From assembly GCF_947242115.1 (NCBI RefSeq), contig NC_074719.1, forward strand, positions 43,300,849 through 43,364,848: 64,000 bases of DNA, in the 5' to 3' direction. Shown here piece by piece: positions 10,402 to 22,044 of this stretch. The notes beneath the pieces were generated by a model, which worked only from the letters and a program-made list of their open reading frames with translations, did no database searches and was not told where the DNA came from. The stretch comes from Biomphalaria glabrata (taxonomy: Eukaryota; Mollusca; Gastropoda; Planorbidae). Made by a program: the position numbers and the translations under genes. Position 1 is the first letter of the stretch; each line of letters starts with the position of its first letter.

Positions 10402-11383
10402 TAGACTTATATATTATATCTAGACTGGAAACCGGAAACAAATGCTTACCCACGATTGATCAATTCACAGACCTATATATATGGATTTTTATGTACGTAA
10501 CTCTTTTTCAAGGTGTAAGGGAAGTCGCCCCAATCAATTTTTTCTGTCTTAGAAACTTAATGATCTTTAGTTTTCAAAGTTTAGAAAAAATGAAAAATCA
10601 TTTCTCGGATTTTATCTAGAATGGGCTATTAAACACAGAACTATATATTCAGGCAAATATATGAAACAAAGCCATTTCCTGTTAGTATCCACTGAGATAA
10701 TGTTTCAAAAATCCTAGTTCGAAATAATTTATGTCTGTTGATTTTAATCATCTTATGTACATTTCAACAGATTGATTACCTAGATGTTTCTAGATTATGT
10801 ATCTAAAAATTTCAAAATAATAATTATGAGACGAGAGAGTACTCTTATTTTTGATGTTCAATTACTAGATCTGCATCTAAAAATGGAATTATATTTTACA
10901 TAAGTTAGGGTTGAAAAATAAGACAACTTTACTTTTTATAACTGCTGTTATGGCTCTTCCGCCGTGTCAAATCCAAATAATGAAGTAAGAAGGAGGTAAC
11001 CTTTACCAACTCAGTAAACACCGGGCGAAAGGCCGAAACAATCAAATTAGGTAGTCGACACGAGTGTTAACAAAATAAACACTTTTAATACTGACAAAAG
11101 GGATCCGCCCGATGTCCTTCGTTATTAGCCGTCTGTATCTTCAAAAGACGTGGTGTTTCTAGTGTCGAATAGAGCGTTCTTGTTTTTTAACTATCTGTCA
11201 CGTCACTTGTCGCTAAGTAAAACTTTCCCCTTATTTCCGAAAGAAATAACTAAATCCTAATCATGTCATAACACTACTTTACAAAACAACGCCTTGTTTC
11301 AACTTTTTAAAACATTTTCACGACATTGTTTGTAGTGTTAAAAGATCTCCATGTCCAGCCTAGATATAATATATAAGTCTATG
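10402..11383. mobile_element. Candidate TIR element, copy B of the dispersed repeat
   Basis: The left end (CATAGACTTATATATTATAT, then CTAGACTGGA, 10402-10431) is the inverse of the right end at about 11352-11383, giving inverted repeats of about 30 bp. The interior from 10651 aligns with 3674-4080. There is no coding capacity, so it would be non-autonomous. The superfamily is unknown. A 328-bp segment absent from copy A sits at 10946-11273. Confidence 0.5.
10946..11273. mobile_element. Candidate solo LTR (fossil)
   Basis: This segment is missing from the otherwise colinear copy A at 3674-4080. It starts TGTTATGGC and ends GTCATAACA, so it has TG...CA ends within a short inverted repeat. It is flanked by CTGC and CTAC, a 4-bp duplication with one change. 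An AATAAA lies inside. It would be a solo LTR of an LTR retrotransposon; the family is not assignable and no internal region is present. The changed target duplication points to moderate age. Confidence 0.4.
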
Positions 11384-11504
11384 TGCACACGTAACTCTAA
11401 CCACGTTGTGATATTAAAACATTTAAAAGCAGACAATAATGAAACTCGACAACTGTATTTTAATAAAAGAATATTTCTGATCGCACATTCGCATTACAAA
11501 AAAA

Positions 11505-11765
11505 AATCCATTTCGGACTTAACGATCTATATGGCAGATGATGTAAAGGTCATCTGTTTCTGTAGCCCAAAGTCAACTGTGGTGTCATATGGCCAGCACA
11601 GCGACCATAGCCTTTACTTGTCGCCATCTATTGTCTGGTACCCATTACAGCTTGGTAGACTCAGAGGAGCTCTGAACTAGAAATCACAGTCTTCACTAGG
11701 ATTCGAACCAGGGACCCTTTGTTGAGGGAGCCAATCGGTTTAAAAGCCAGCCACAGCACCGCTAC
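11505..11765 (-). mobile_element. SINE-A, older copy
   Basis: On the minus strand it has a degenerate tRNA-like head ending near 11765 (B box AGGATTCGAACC visible on the plus strand at about 11699). The body matches other SINE-A copies (CATATGGCC, CAGATGATGTAAAGG on plus). It is more diverged than the copies at 6662 and 62393. Confidence 0.7.
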
Positions 11766-12005
11766 GATAAGGTAGATCCTAAATATCCTTGTAGAATTTT
11801 CAAACATATGAAATACTTTGTTCTCAAACTGTGGTACGCGGAACCCGAGAATCCTTCAGACGACAGAAGTTTGTCCGCAGAAAGATGAAAATTATATAGA
11901 ATTAAAATAACTTCTTCGCTCAAAGCCATTTTATCCAACTGTATAATTAATAATTAAATAATTAAACAACCTCACCATTGTTTAATATGTTTAGTAAGTA
12001 CTGTA

Positions 12006-12195
12006 TTACGTACCAATCTGGATGGCTGCCTGGTCGTGCGGTTTGCGCGCTGAGCTGTCGTTCGGATTTATCGACGGTCGAGGGTTCAAGCCCTGCCCGC
12101 TCCCATCCACCGTCGTCCTGCGGGAGGTTTGGACTAGGAAGTAAACTATCTTCAACTCTAAAGGAACATCCGAAACAATGTAAAACATTTTACAA
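12006..12195 (+). mobile_element. SINE-B
   Basis: A tRNA-like head (GGTCGTGCGGTTTGCGCGCT, then B-box-like GGGTTCAAGCCC) is followed by a body with TGCGGGAGGTTTG, ATCTTCAACTCTAAAGG and AACATCCGAAACA, ending near GTAAAACA. Copies lie at 18886, 32935, 58795 (minus) and 63288. The neighbouring 11766-12005 and 12196-13009 contain only AT-rich DNA, a poly(A) run at about 12340 and a small duplication of TATAGTTTCCTATCTCGAC at 12732-12782. Confidence 0.75.
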
Positions 12196-13009
12196 AACAA
12201 TCTATTAAGACAAAAAAACAAATATTTGAATATATTCTTCATTTGGATATCCCCGACTTGGTATTGAACCCTTTTACGCAAACTCAAATCCCAATCACTG
12301 GTAAACCCACATAAGAGCAGATTATTAAAATATCCAAAAAAAAAAAAAAAAAAAACGATGATAAAACCAATGTTTTAAACGCGTATTATATACGATCTGG
12401 TTACATAAACATATTGCAAATGTATACCCCGAATAATGGGTTACAGTAAAGAAGTTGTTGACTGCTTTCTCGTGGAACGTGGATTCATAGCATTATTGCC
12501 CCTTATGAATGTCATCACAAATAAGAAAAAAAAAAAACAATACTAAAAATGTGTCCTTCTTGAGTTGGGACTAATTGCAATCAAAACCTCATCAACCTGA
12601 TCCAAATCATTAATTATTTTTATAAAATTTAGATAAGCTCACTCTTTAGTTAGGAACAACTTCCACTTCATTCGTTAATAATACAAACACTAATTCTAGG
12701 ATCCAGCTGAAATTTTAAACCCTAACCGATTATATAGTTTCCTATCTCGACCCTTACCTATCATATAGTTTCCTATCTCGACAAGGGAGAAAAAATTGTA
12801 CTTGACTGAAGTGGTGGTATATGCCGAATTACTCCCCTTTAAAGAGGTCGCTGCTTTAAAGTAAGTTTGTTACAAAAAATAGATAACTATACATTCTTCT
12901 ATCTTCATATGCACCTCACCGGAGGAGTGGTCAGCTTGAGGAGGCCTGAGCCATGACCTCATTCCCCCACCTTTTTTTTTTTTTGTAAATGCTTTTAAAA
13001 AATCCACCC

Positions 13010-13125
13010 AGATAACCCTTTCTCTCCCCCCCCCCCTCCTTATTTTCCCGACTGGTCCAAATAAGTGATGGGACCATAACGTGCTGAGAAAGCTAAAAGC
13101 ATGAAATAGCGCTAAACAAAAACTT
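13010..13125 (+). mobile_element. SINE-C 3' part, diverged
   Basis: A C-rich tract is followed by ACTGGTCCAAATAAG, ATGGGACCA, GTGCTGAGAAAGC and AAGCATGAAA.TAGCGCTA. This is the order seen at 20055-20205 and 57833-58080. Confidence 0.6.
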
Positions 13126-13464
13126 TTGGTCTAGATCTATTACACATTTAATTAACATGACTGATCCAAACTTCGTCTCAGTGTTTTTTTTTTAAATAAT
13201 TTTGAATGTTTTTGTTGTTTAAAGTTGTAGTTCAATAAACAATGCTTCAAAAAATGTTTTTTTTTTTATATACATTTGTTACTTATTTTATATTTTATAT
13301 AGTTTCACTACTTAGCTTTGACAATGTAAAAAAAGTCCCAGGGTCAAAAGAGTTTGAGAAACACTGTCTTATTAAACTGATCACTCAATATATCCTTCAG
13401 AAAGTCCTGCGCTTTGTTGAAACAACGCTTCTCCCTCAATACGGTTAGCAGACTTTTAACAGTG

Positions 13465-13825
13465 CATGAACCAAAGGTTTGGAACTCGCTCCAAGTTCAA
13501 AGAGAACATTAAGACCTATCTGTTCAAACGGAGATGGAGATCTCCGCCTCGGCAGGTCTGGGAAACCAAAAATTCTCGACCTGTATGCTGACATGTATGC
13601 ACTACGCAAGACAGCAGGGTTTCTGTCCAGGGCCTTTGCAAGAGAGAGTTTGAGCCTCTAAAGCCCTCACTCAATTAGAGTTAGATGATGATGATGATCT
13701 GTTCAAACCTTTGTTCGATTAGTGTGTCATTTTAAATCTTGTGTTTTTTTTTTCATTTTATATTATTATAGCGCCTTGAGCCTACATTATATTTGTTAAG
13801 AATGCTTTATAAATAAAATTATTAT
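13465..13825 (+). mobile_element. LINE 3' end with a nested RTE-like insertion
   Basis: The left part (about 13465-13529) encodes a WNSL-like segment and TFK-type residues of a LINE ORF end. It continues after the insertion (13709 on) into a 3' UTR with AGCGCCTTGAGCC and GCTTTATAAATAAA, and an (ATT)n tail at about 13825. The 13830-14497 stretch up to gene 2 shows no further gene or clear element. Confidence 0.55.
13530..13696 (+). mobile_element. 5'-truncated RTE-like LINE tail, (ATG)n end
   Basis: The 167-bp insert ends in ATGATGATGATGAT and is flanked by a perfect 12-bp target duplication, ATCTGTTCAAAC, at 13518-13529 and 13697-13708. A short tail of ATG repeats and heavy 5' truncation fit the RTE clade. 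It interrupts the older LINE 3' end. Confidence 0.7.
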
Positions 13826-14497
13826 TATATGTGCGCGTCTATATTTTATCTTCTGTAGGGTCATTACTTCTAATTAAGTATTTAAAAAAATACGACAAAG
13901 ACACTGCCAGGTTAATTATCTGACAGCTCAAGTGTCAATCTTCAAAGTACTAGCTACTTCAATAGTAATTATACAATTCGCTAAAATCCAAACTTTTTTT
14001 TTTCTTTTGGTTACTCTTTGTTACTTTTAACTGTACTATTTGATCTCTCAAAATAATTACACATGAAAAGAGGCAATAATCAAGTGTGATATTTTCACAA
14101 TTATAAGTCTGCATAGATGAGCCTGAATAGTTATGTTATTATCTTCCCTGTTTTGGAGGAACATCTATTAATCCTCAAATGGAAGACAAAACAATTAGCA
14201 ATGAATCAACCTTAGGAGGAGAAAGAAGGTTTAACTCTTTCTCTCCGTAATTATTTACCACATTCTTGTGGAATCAACGTTGGTATCGTCAGTTAGGAGA
14301 GAAAGAGTTAAACAAAACTCAATCAAAATACCAAATCGATTTTAAATGGAAAAAAAAAAAGAACAGTAGGCCTATGTTTTTTTTTCCACGACGAACTAAG
14401 TGGATTTCCTTTCATTTAAAACAAGATTATCTCAAAAGCAAATATTTAAGAATTGGATGCATTTTAAAATCTTTACGAAGTTAGCGATGAGCAAGCC

Positions 14498-15544
14498 ATG
14501 GGCAATAACTGGATAGACGAGTCGAAATCGTGGTATATTTCTGATGAAAGTTTAGAGTATTTAGACATTGTTTTAAACATCTCCTTGCATGGACTGCTGT
14601 CCAGTTTCGGAGTCATGTCCAACGTACTCAACATGGTCATCTTTATCAAATTAAAACTTAAGAACAGTATGACTGTTGGACTGTTCGCTTTGTCATTCAC
14701 TGATTTCTATGTCACTTTGCTTAAGCTAGCAAGTTGTGGGTCCAATTTGGTCGAAATTATGTATCCAGACAGTCCAGTGGATCCAATGATGGTCGGTGGC
14801 TACTTGTTCAACTTGTCTTATGTATTTTATTTGGTCTCATGCTGGATAACTACCATGCTTTCTGTTGAGAGGTGCTTCTGCGTTGTTTCCCCTTTCACAG
14901 TGCGTCAAACGTTCACTAGGGGTCGCTGTCTGACTACAATCATCGTTATATATGTCGTTCACATTGCTATTCATTTGCCTGTATTTATTTTTACCAAAGT
15001 AATGTGGGTTCCAGTTGAGACAGGGGCAAACTTGACCATGTCAGAGCAATACATTCTTACATTTGTGATTGACGAGAACTCAGCCTGGTGGGAAACCTTG
15101 TCAGACTTCGTCATTGGTATCTCTCTTTCTGTACTGTCTCAGGTGATTCTAATAATTTGTACTATTTGGATGATAGTTTGTCTGAAAAATTCTTCTAAGA
15201 TTCGCAAATTACCATCAAATGAAATTAAAGGCGTCGACGAGTCTAACACTGATGACAAGGTCTCCAAGACCCCGGAGCAGACTTTATCTCCCAAAGAAAA
15301 CAGAATGGTGAAAACTGTCCTGTGGCTGTCCATCATTGTGTCCAGTTGTAACGTCCCCAGGTTTATCACAACTTTCGTCCACCAAATAGTTCCTGGTATG
15401 AACCTCGGGGCTTACGAAAATTTGGAAAAACTATTATGGGACATTTCTTATTTTTGTGGAACATCTTGTTGCTGTTTTAACATATTTGTGTACATCAGAC
15501 TCAACTCGAGCTACGCAAAGAAACTCAATCGCTTGTTGTCTTAA
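14498..15544 (+). CDS. Class A orphan GPCR, receptor gene 2
   Basis: Single-exon 348-residue seven-helix receptor, closest to gene 3. Switch motifs: ERC at 124-126, CNVP at 284-287, NIFVY at 328-332. Possible glycosylation at N27 (NIS) and N178 (NLT, in ECL2). The loop before TM6 carries LSPKENRMV, and TM7 is preceded by [11 protein letters not shown], both shared across the cluster. There is no ECL2 cysteine. The ATG at 14498 is in good context (GCCATGG) and aligns with genes 1 and 3. Residues 114-149 are encoded by DNA nearly identical to gene 3. An (AT)n array begins 5 bp after the stop; an AATAAA lies at about 15799, beyond it. The exact ligand and the chemosensory role are unproven. Confidence 0.93.
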   Translation: MGNNWIDESKSWYISDESLEYLDIVLNISLHGLLSSFGVMSNVLNMVIFIKLKLKNSMTVGLFALSFTDFYVTLLKLASCGSNLVEIMYPDSPVDPMMVGGYLFNLSYVFYLVSCWITTMLSVERCFCVVSPFTVRQTFTRGRCLTTIIVIYVVHIAIHLPVFIFTKVMWVPVETGANLTMSEQYILTFVIDENSAWWETLSDFVIGISLSVLSQVILIICTIWMIVCLKNSSKIRKLPSNEIKGVDESNTDDKVSKTPEQTLSPKENRMVKTVLWLSIIVSSCNVPRFITTFVHQIVPGMNLGAYENLEKLLWDISYFCGTSCCCFNIFVYIRLNSSYAKKLNRLLS

Positions 15545-15547
15545 ATT

Positions 15548-15697
<150 letters not shown>

Positions 15698-15951
15698 TCG
15701 TGCAAAGTATTATACAAGTATTTAAATTTTAATCTCTTTAGACACAAGTAAAGACTTATTCATTTTAGAAATACCAACTTTAGTATCAGTTTGAAGTCAA
15801 TAAATATACATGTATATTTACAGTTCGTGGCACATGCTGCTAAAACACTTTCATATACTTTTGGCAAAAAAAAAAGCTTTCTAAAATAATTATGTGTAGA
15901 AGTCTTTATATACACATTATCTTCTTATTTGTGTCTAGCAATTTAACTTCT

Positions 15952-16195
15952 TGAAAAAAGAAAGAAAGAAATGTGTGTCTGCTGAAGAGAGATATAGAAA
16001 AAAGAGACAGAAAAAAAAGACAGAAATAGAAAGAACAATGAGAGAGAATAAAGGTAGAAAAAGAAGAGAGAAAAAAAAAAGAGAAAAGAGAGAAAGTGAC
16101 AGAAGGGAGAAAAGAGAATGAAAGAACAAGAGGAAGAGACAAACAAAAGAAAGAAAAAAGAGAGAGAAAGAATAGAGAAAGAACAAGCAATCTTA
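15952..16195. repeat. Purine-rich GA/AAAG tract
   Basis: Nearly all purine on the plus strand for about 240 bp, without a strict period. The overlapping minus-strand F/S/L-rich ORFs reflect only this composition. Its right end forms the left breakpoint of the 665-bp duplication. Confidence 0.9.
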
Positions 16196-17483
16196 CGTTT
16201 AAGCTTAAATAATATGAACAAGTTTTAATGAAGGAAGTTTTTCCTAATTATTGACGTAAGTTTTTAAGAAAATGTAACCATATTTATGTTTTAGGCGAGG
16301 TGACTGAGCGGAAAGGCGCTTGGCTTCTGTACCGGGGGTTATGGGTTCGAATCCTTGTGTGGCATAATAAGCAGGTCGAAACTGGCTTTGTGTAGTCCTT
16401 CATCTTCGGAATCAAAGACATTGCCTTATTTGCATATTCATTATCACACATAGTGTAGTAACACAGACTAAAAACGCAAAATACCTAGGTGTTATACTAA
16501 ATGAAAAACTGTCATAGAATCCCCATATTGATGAAGCTATCAAAAAATCAAACAAAGCATTAGGGTTTATGAAAAGAAATTTCTATAAATCAAATAAGAA
16601 CATAAAACGAAAATGTTATTTAACCTTGGTTAGGCCAATAATAGAATATGCATCCTCTGTTTGGGACCCCTCAACTCAAGAAAACATTAAGAAACTAGAA
16701 CAGACACAAAATAGAGCAGTGAGATTCATAACAAACGAATATTCACATTTGACTAGAGTAACACCTTTAGTAAAATCACTAAATTTAGCAAGCCTTCAGG
16801 ACAGAAGACTCAAAAGTAAAAAAAGAGAGAGAAAGAATAGAGAAAGAACAAGCAATCTTACGTTTAAGCTTAAATAATATGAACAAGTTTTAATGAAGGA
16901 AGTTTTTCCTAATTATTGACGTAAGTTTTTAAGAAAATGTAACCATATTTATGTTTTAGGCGAGGTGACTGAGCGGAAAGGCGCTTGGCTTCTGTACCGG
17001 GGGTTATGGGTTCGAATCCTTGTGTGGCATAATAAGCAGGTCGAAACTGGCTTTGTGTAGTCCTTCATCTTCGGAATCAAAGACATTGCCTTATTTGCAT
17101 ATTCATTATCACACATAGTGTAGTAACACAGACTAAAAACGCAAAATACCTAGGTGTTATACTAAATGAAAAACTGTCATAGAATCCCCATATTGATGAA
17201 GCTATCAAAAAATCAAACAAAGCATTAGGGTTTATGAAAAGAAATTTCTATAAATCAAATAAGAACATAAAACGAAAATGTTATTTAACCTTGGTTAGGC
17301 CAATAATAGAATATGCATCCTCTGTTTGGGACCCCTCAACTCAAGAAAACATTAAGAAACTAGAACAGACACAAAATAGAGCAGTGAGATTCATAACAAA
17401 CGAATATTCACATTTGACTAGAGTAACACCTTTAGTAAAATCACTAAATTTAGCAAGCCTTCAGGACAGAAGACTCAAAAGTA
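16154..17483. repeat. 665-bp direct tandem duplication
   Basis: Unit 1 (about 16154-16818) and unit 2 (about 16819-17483) appear identical wherever I compared them. Each contains the end of the purine tract, a SINE-A head and the 5' part of a LINE-A copy. The joint lies in an A-rich stretch (GTAAAAAAAAGAG), a plausible microhomology. It is either a very recent duplication or an assembly duplication. Confidence 0.9.
16294..16363 (+). mobile_element. SINE-A head (repeated at 16959-17028)
   Basis: GGCGAGGTGACTGAGCGG (A-box-like) and GGGTTCGAATCC (B box) are present, but the usual SINE-A body does not follow. It was duplicated as part of the 665-bp unit. It cannot fold as a full tRNA, as no acceptor stem pairs. 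Confidence 0.55.
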
Positions 17484-17785
17484 AAGTAGCAATTATACAT
17501 AAAACACTGAACCATAATCTTCAAATACAAAAACAAAATTTAATAAAATACTCAGAAAGACACAAGATAAAGGCACATACCTCGTCCCATATGCTAGGAC
17601 AAATTTTTACAAATGCTCCTTCTTCCCTAGTGCTATTAGAGCATGGAATGGGTTGCCTGAGCTAGCCAGGGAAACCAGTGACTTGGCAGAATTTAAGTCA
17701 TTGGTTAATATGCATGACTAAATGCATGACGCGTAGGACGTAATCATCTTCTTTTTTGAAGTAACGTCTGTATTATATAAGATAA
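16455..17785 (+). mobile_element. LINE-A copy, 5'-truncated and internally duplicated
   Basis: It encodes the C-terminal part of an RT-bearing non-LTR ORF. Conserved residues include LTLVRPIIEYASSVWD and then LEQTQNRAVRFITNEYS, typical of CR1/L2/Jockey-type elements just after the RT core. The first 364 bp lie in unit 1 of the duplication and the complete run from 17120 lies in unit 2, ending with the family 3' end (ACGTCTGTATTATATAAGAT) and an AAGA-rich tail. The ORF is disrupted relative to the copy at 28598. Confidence 0.8.
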
Positions 17786-18885
17786 GAAGAAGATAAGAAG
17801 ACATGGACACTAAAAAACCGTATAGAAATGAGCTTGTTAGAGTGCGCCCAATGGACCTCATTCACCATAACGAAAGGTCAAGTGATAATATTGATAAAAC
17901 AACCAAAAAAACCTGTCACGTGTTAACCATTCGTTGATTAAAATAAGATAGTAATTTGTATAGAGGAGATAAAAATCACGTGGCTCAATGTTGATTACGA
18001 TTGCTGAATGAGCCCATTCACTATAAGAAGTGCCGCTTTTAAACTAGAAGATCCTTCCTGTCACGATAAATGTGATCAATAAGCTATCTGCCTCTAAAAA
18101 TATGTTTTTTTAAATGTAGAATAAATGTGTCTGTCACGACAATGACCTATATAAATTAATAACAAGTAAAATATTTGAAAACAAACAGTTTTAAAGAGAA
18201 GTTTATGAAGCTGATACACTTTTGCAAAAGCGATTGCCTCACTCTTAATTTGTAACGAATAACATGGATGGTCTTGATAACGCCTATGAAATTCTATTTT
18301 AGTGATATATTTTGTTTATTTTGAGTGTGCTCTGAATTACGAAACCAAAATCAAATTTCATTGCTGGATCTAGATATAAAGTAAATTTTAGATTTGTGAC
18401 AGGTCTATAGATCCATACTTAAAAGACGGTGCGCAAAATGTTCCTGGACGTCTATTTATTTATTTAACTATATAATTTAGACGCGGACGGACCCTCTGAC
18501 GGATGTCTGTTTAAGGTAAAGATGGTCTAGACTCTAGACCAAATTCAATTTTAGAACATAATATTCTGAATAATTATATCGTTCAAACTAGAGGTTTTTT
18601 TTTTTCAGTGTGACCATTTACCTCGTAATTCTTTTCCCAAAGATAAACATCACCAGTCAAAATGTTAGAGCCGTTTTTATTTTGTTTTGTTTTTTGACAC
18701 GATGAAATGTTTGCTAGGAATTGTAAAAAGAAAGACCACGTTTAAACCCATTCAAAACTAAGACCTGGGGGCCATACAGGTCTGTTGGAGCTATCTGGCT
18801 CCATCGTTCAGCCCAGGGTGATTGATAAAGACTTAGGGAGTCGGTTCTATTAAAATCGGATCGTATATTTTAAAGTTTTAAATGT
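17786..18885. other. AT-rich spacer
   Basis: No ORF, repeat family or RNA gene recognised, apart from a poly(T) run at about 18597 and a short hairpin (GGAGC...GCTCC) near 18787. Confidence 0.4.
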
Positions 18886-19060
18886 GGCCTGTGACGCAAG
18901 TGACTGCCTGGGCCGTGTGGTATGCGCTCTGGACTGCGGTCTCCATGATCTCTGACTCGGACCCAAGACCCCCACCGTTTAACTCCGTCCAGCGAGAGGT
19001 TTGTGTTTGGATGTACAAATCTGAAGGAACATCAAAATAACATATAACAAAACAAACGAG
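18886..19060 (+). mobile_element. SINE-B copy
   Basis: Head GGGCCGTGTGGTATGCGCTC, a degenerate B box, then GAGAGGTTTGTG, ATCTGAAGGAACATC and an A-rich tail. It is in the same order as 12006-12195, with clear divergence. Confidence 0.65.
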
Positions 19061-19225
19061 CAAAATATAAAAATACCAAAAAAAGGCTCATATAAGGGGA
19101 AAACAGCACATTTACAGCCGTATATCTCAATACCGTAATATTTATTTCCCGTTTTCTATATAAAACAAATTTAATTGATAATCACCGATTAATTAACTCA
19201 TTTTTTTTTTATTTATGTTATTTAG

Positions 19226-19353
19226 GGACATTGAATAATTGTGCAAAGTTTCAACTTCATTCGAGAATTGGAAGTAGGAGAAATGACGTATGTACAAAAG
19301 TTGTACCAGACAGACAGACGGACAGACAGACAGACGGACAGACAGACAGACGG

Positions 19354-19387
<34 letters not shown>

Positions 19388-19495
19388 AGAAAGACAGACA
19401 GACAGACAGACAGACAGACGGACAGACAGACAGATAGACAGACGGACAGACAGACAGACAGACGGACAGAGGTATTTGATATAAGCTTTGTAAAA
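19226..19495 (+). repeat. Dispersed repeat with an expanded GACA array
   Basis: The flanks AATTGTGCAAAGTTTCAACT (left) and GATATAAGCTTTGTAAAA (right) match one arm of the foldback at 34856-35091. In that arm only two or three GACA units separate them. Here the GACA/GACG array runs for about 165 bp (19307-19471). The LSVCLSV and QTDRQTD ORFs are artefacts of the array. I see nothing else up to 20054. Confidence 0.85.
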
Positions 19496-20054
19496 ATAAC
19501 AAAATTTATGTGGTTTCTTCATGGCGAAAAGGCCATCACTTCTGAAAGTATTGACTATGTGGTAAGTTACAACATAAACGAAATAGCTCTGCAAAATTAG
19601 CATTTTTTTTTTTCATTTCTTAAGGTTTTGAGATGCTGTTAAAATATGAAGATAGGCTTCATTGTTGGCGTGAGAGTCGCGTCGCTACAGTTAGGGAGTA
19701 CTCTGTGCGGTAAAGTTATAGTTTCACTCCCCCCCCCCCGTATCTAGAGTTAAAGAGTACTCTGTATGGTAAAGTTGTAGTTTCACCCCATCCCCCGTAT
19801 CTACCTCTTCTCGTTTTAATGCTGTGCATGTGTATACACATGTGTACAGTAGTAGTTACGCTCCATTACGTGCGTGTTCATTTGTTCCACTGATCAAAAC
19901 TATGTTTAGAACTGCACGAGGGAATTGCTGTGCACAGACTCTAGTTCCTATGCAAATAAAGATTGACCAAGTTAATAGCGATGAATCCGTTAATATTAAC
20001 ATGTAATACCTACAGGATTCTATACCTATCAATAATCACAAACAAAATGTTGCT

Positions 20055-20205
20055 TCTTGTGTTGTGTTTACTGAGCGCCTGAAGGCAGCACGGAAAATCC
20101 TTCTCCTACATACCCCCTCCCCCCACTGGTCCACAAACGAGATTGGACCAAAGCGCTCTGAGCATGCTATAAGCATGAAAGTAGCGCTATATAAAAGCCA
20201 TAATT
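20055..20205 (+). mobile_element. SINE-C 3' part
   Basis: GTGTTTACTGAGCGCC, AAGGCAGCAC, a C-rich tract, ACTGGTCCACAAACGAGATT, then GCGCTCTGAGCATGCTATAA and AGTAGCGCTATATAAAA. It is nearly the same as 57925-58080 but lacks that copy's 5' portion. Confidence 0.75.
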
Positions 20206-20509
20206 TATTTAAAACAAACTAAACTAATCTAGTCAAAACAACACAAAGTCTGTAGTTTCAATAGTTTCTTACGTTCACTGCATATAACAAACGATATCAC
20301 CTACCAGGCAAATAGAAACTAGAAAGCTAAACATTGTTGGTACATTACAAGAAAGCTTCTTGAAACAGCTCACACAATCTGCATGTATGTAAGGAAGTCC
20401 TTCTGCTGGAAATGTTTTAGCAACCTCATATAATTAACAGCCCCAGAAATAAAATATATATAATATATAGTGCATGACTAAATTGACCTATACTTCGTCC
20501 ATCGTGATT

Positions 20510-20860
20510 CAATGATGACCATTTGTCATCCAGGGGGCTGAGGGCTTTGCACTGGGGTTTTGTGCCTCCTCGTGTGGCTGGTGAGACCTATGTGAGCCCG
20601 GAATATTCGGCTGCACACTGGGCAGGTTATTCCAGCCGGAGTTAGTCTCATTGGCCTATCTTTTCTTCTCTGACGCTTTTCTTCTGCTAGCACAGTTCTC
20701 TTGTCCTATGCAATCTGTGTGCCAGTTTTCACAGCGCGACGCCATGATGCTCTGTCATGTGCCTCTGTCTCCCAGGTGGCTGGGTTTATGCTGAACGCTT
20801 TCAAATAAGCTTAGAGGGTGCCCCTAAAGCGTTTTTTTTTTGTCCGCCTTGTGAGCGCGG
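20510..20860 (-). mobile_element. LINE C-terminal fragment with C2H2 finger
   Basis: On the minus strand it reads ATWETEAHDRASWRRAV, then a basic run (EEKRQRRK), then ITCPVC...HIGLTSHTRRH. This is the end of a LINE ORF with a terminal C2H2 finger, of the type seen in RTE/endonuclease-RT elements. It is 5'-truncated. Confidence 0.6.
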
Positions 20861-20879
20861 TTTGTGAGATTGACCTAGG

Positions 20880-20945
20880 AACACGCGTAGGACGTAATAA
20901 TCTTTTTTTAAAGTAACGTCTGTATTTTATAAGATGAAGATAAGA
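20880..20945 (+). mobile_element. LINE-A 3' tail stub
   Basis: About 65 bp matching the LINE-A 3' end: ACGCGTAGGACGTAAT, AAGTAACGTCTGTATT, then an AAGAT tail. The stretch 20946-22044 up to gene 3 is AT-rich with no element recognised. Confidence 0.7.
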
Positions 20946-22044
20946 TTAATATGTTCTGTAAACGTATGTAGGTAACCATTAAAATAATTTTATCCTTATG
21001 TTACAAAGGACTCCACAGTGAGTTATAGCTCTATAATACAGTGATAATAGTCGGCCTAGAATATAACATCAACACCGTAAAGTCTTGCATACGCTCACAA
21101 AAAAATCTACATTTCAAAATAATTTTCATTGGTTTCAATTTTAATTGTTTAAAAGTATCGCCTAGTTGGCACCATTCGGTGCGTTTTGATTCCCTGCCTT
21201 ACAAGGTCAAAGTGTTCTACTTCACTTACCGAGCCGCTAATTGAGTCGCAGCGAAATTAACTTAAGACAATAGCAGTGTACTGGTTAGATCTTGGACAAC
21301 TACTAGAAATCAGAACATGCGTTATCGATGCTATTACATTCTTTCTTGACTACTATACATTTAAAATAATTTGCAATTAATAAGCTGTGCCCCGTTTAAT
21401 AATATATGCAACGTAAATAACTCATTAAAGTTTCTGTTGTTTTTTTAAATTAGTAAATGAGTACTTTTTAAAATTTTATCACTACGCATTTTTATACAAT
21501 AAAAAAAAAATTTTTTGTCGATTCCTTTGTACAAAAGAAACACTTTTATTGTATGAATTTTTAAAAAAATGGCGACATATTTGATAGATTGTAATCTAGA
21601 TTTAAAATATCGGACATGGTTTTTGAATATTATATAAAATAATGTTTTTAAAATTTTATTTTATTATATGTATGATACTATTAACATTAAAGCGAAATGG
21701 GGGGAAAAAAAGCCTAGTGAAAAAGAGCTGGCTCGATGAAGAAGAAATATAGTATTAGAGCTAAGATAGTGGGTACTTTCGCGATATGTCGATTCTAAAC
21801 ATTGCCAAGAGCACTATACTTAAATATCAGCACAGTAGAAAACGTTTTTACTAAAAGCAACAGAGAATATATTCATTTGATTTCACATATATAATATTCT
21901 TTAAAAAATTGTGTACACCTTCTGAAGTGATCAATAATTCTTATAAACTGTATTCCAGATACGAATTATAGCTAGTTTTTGAAAAGTTGTACTTTCTTGA
22001 TGTAAATTGTAAACCTCTAAAAGAAGCGAAACAAAATTGGCAAC

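Noticed and set aside
15906-16221. Three overlapping F/S/L-rich minus-strand ORFs
   Set aside because: Purine-only plus-strand DNA removes stop codons on the other strand. The hydrophobic look is compositional.
19193-19603. LSVCLSV and QTDRQTD ORFs
   Set aside because: Translations of the GACA array on both strands, with no start context or domain.
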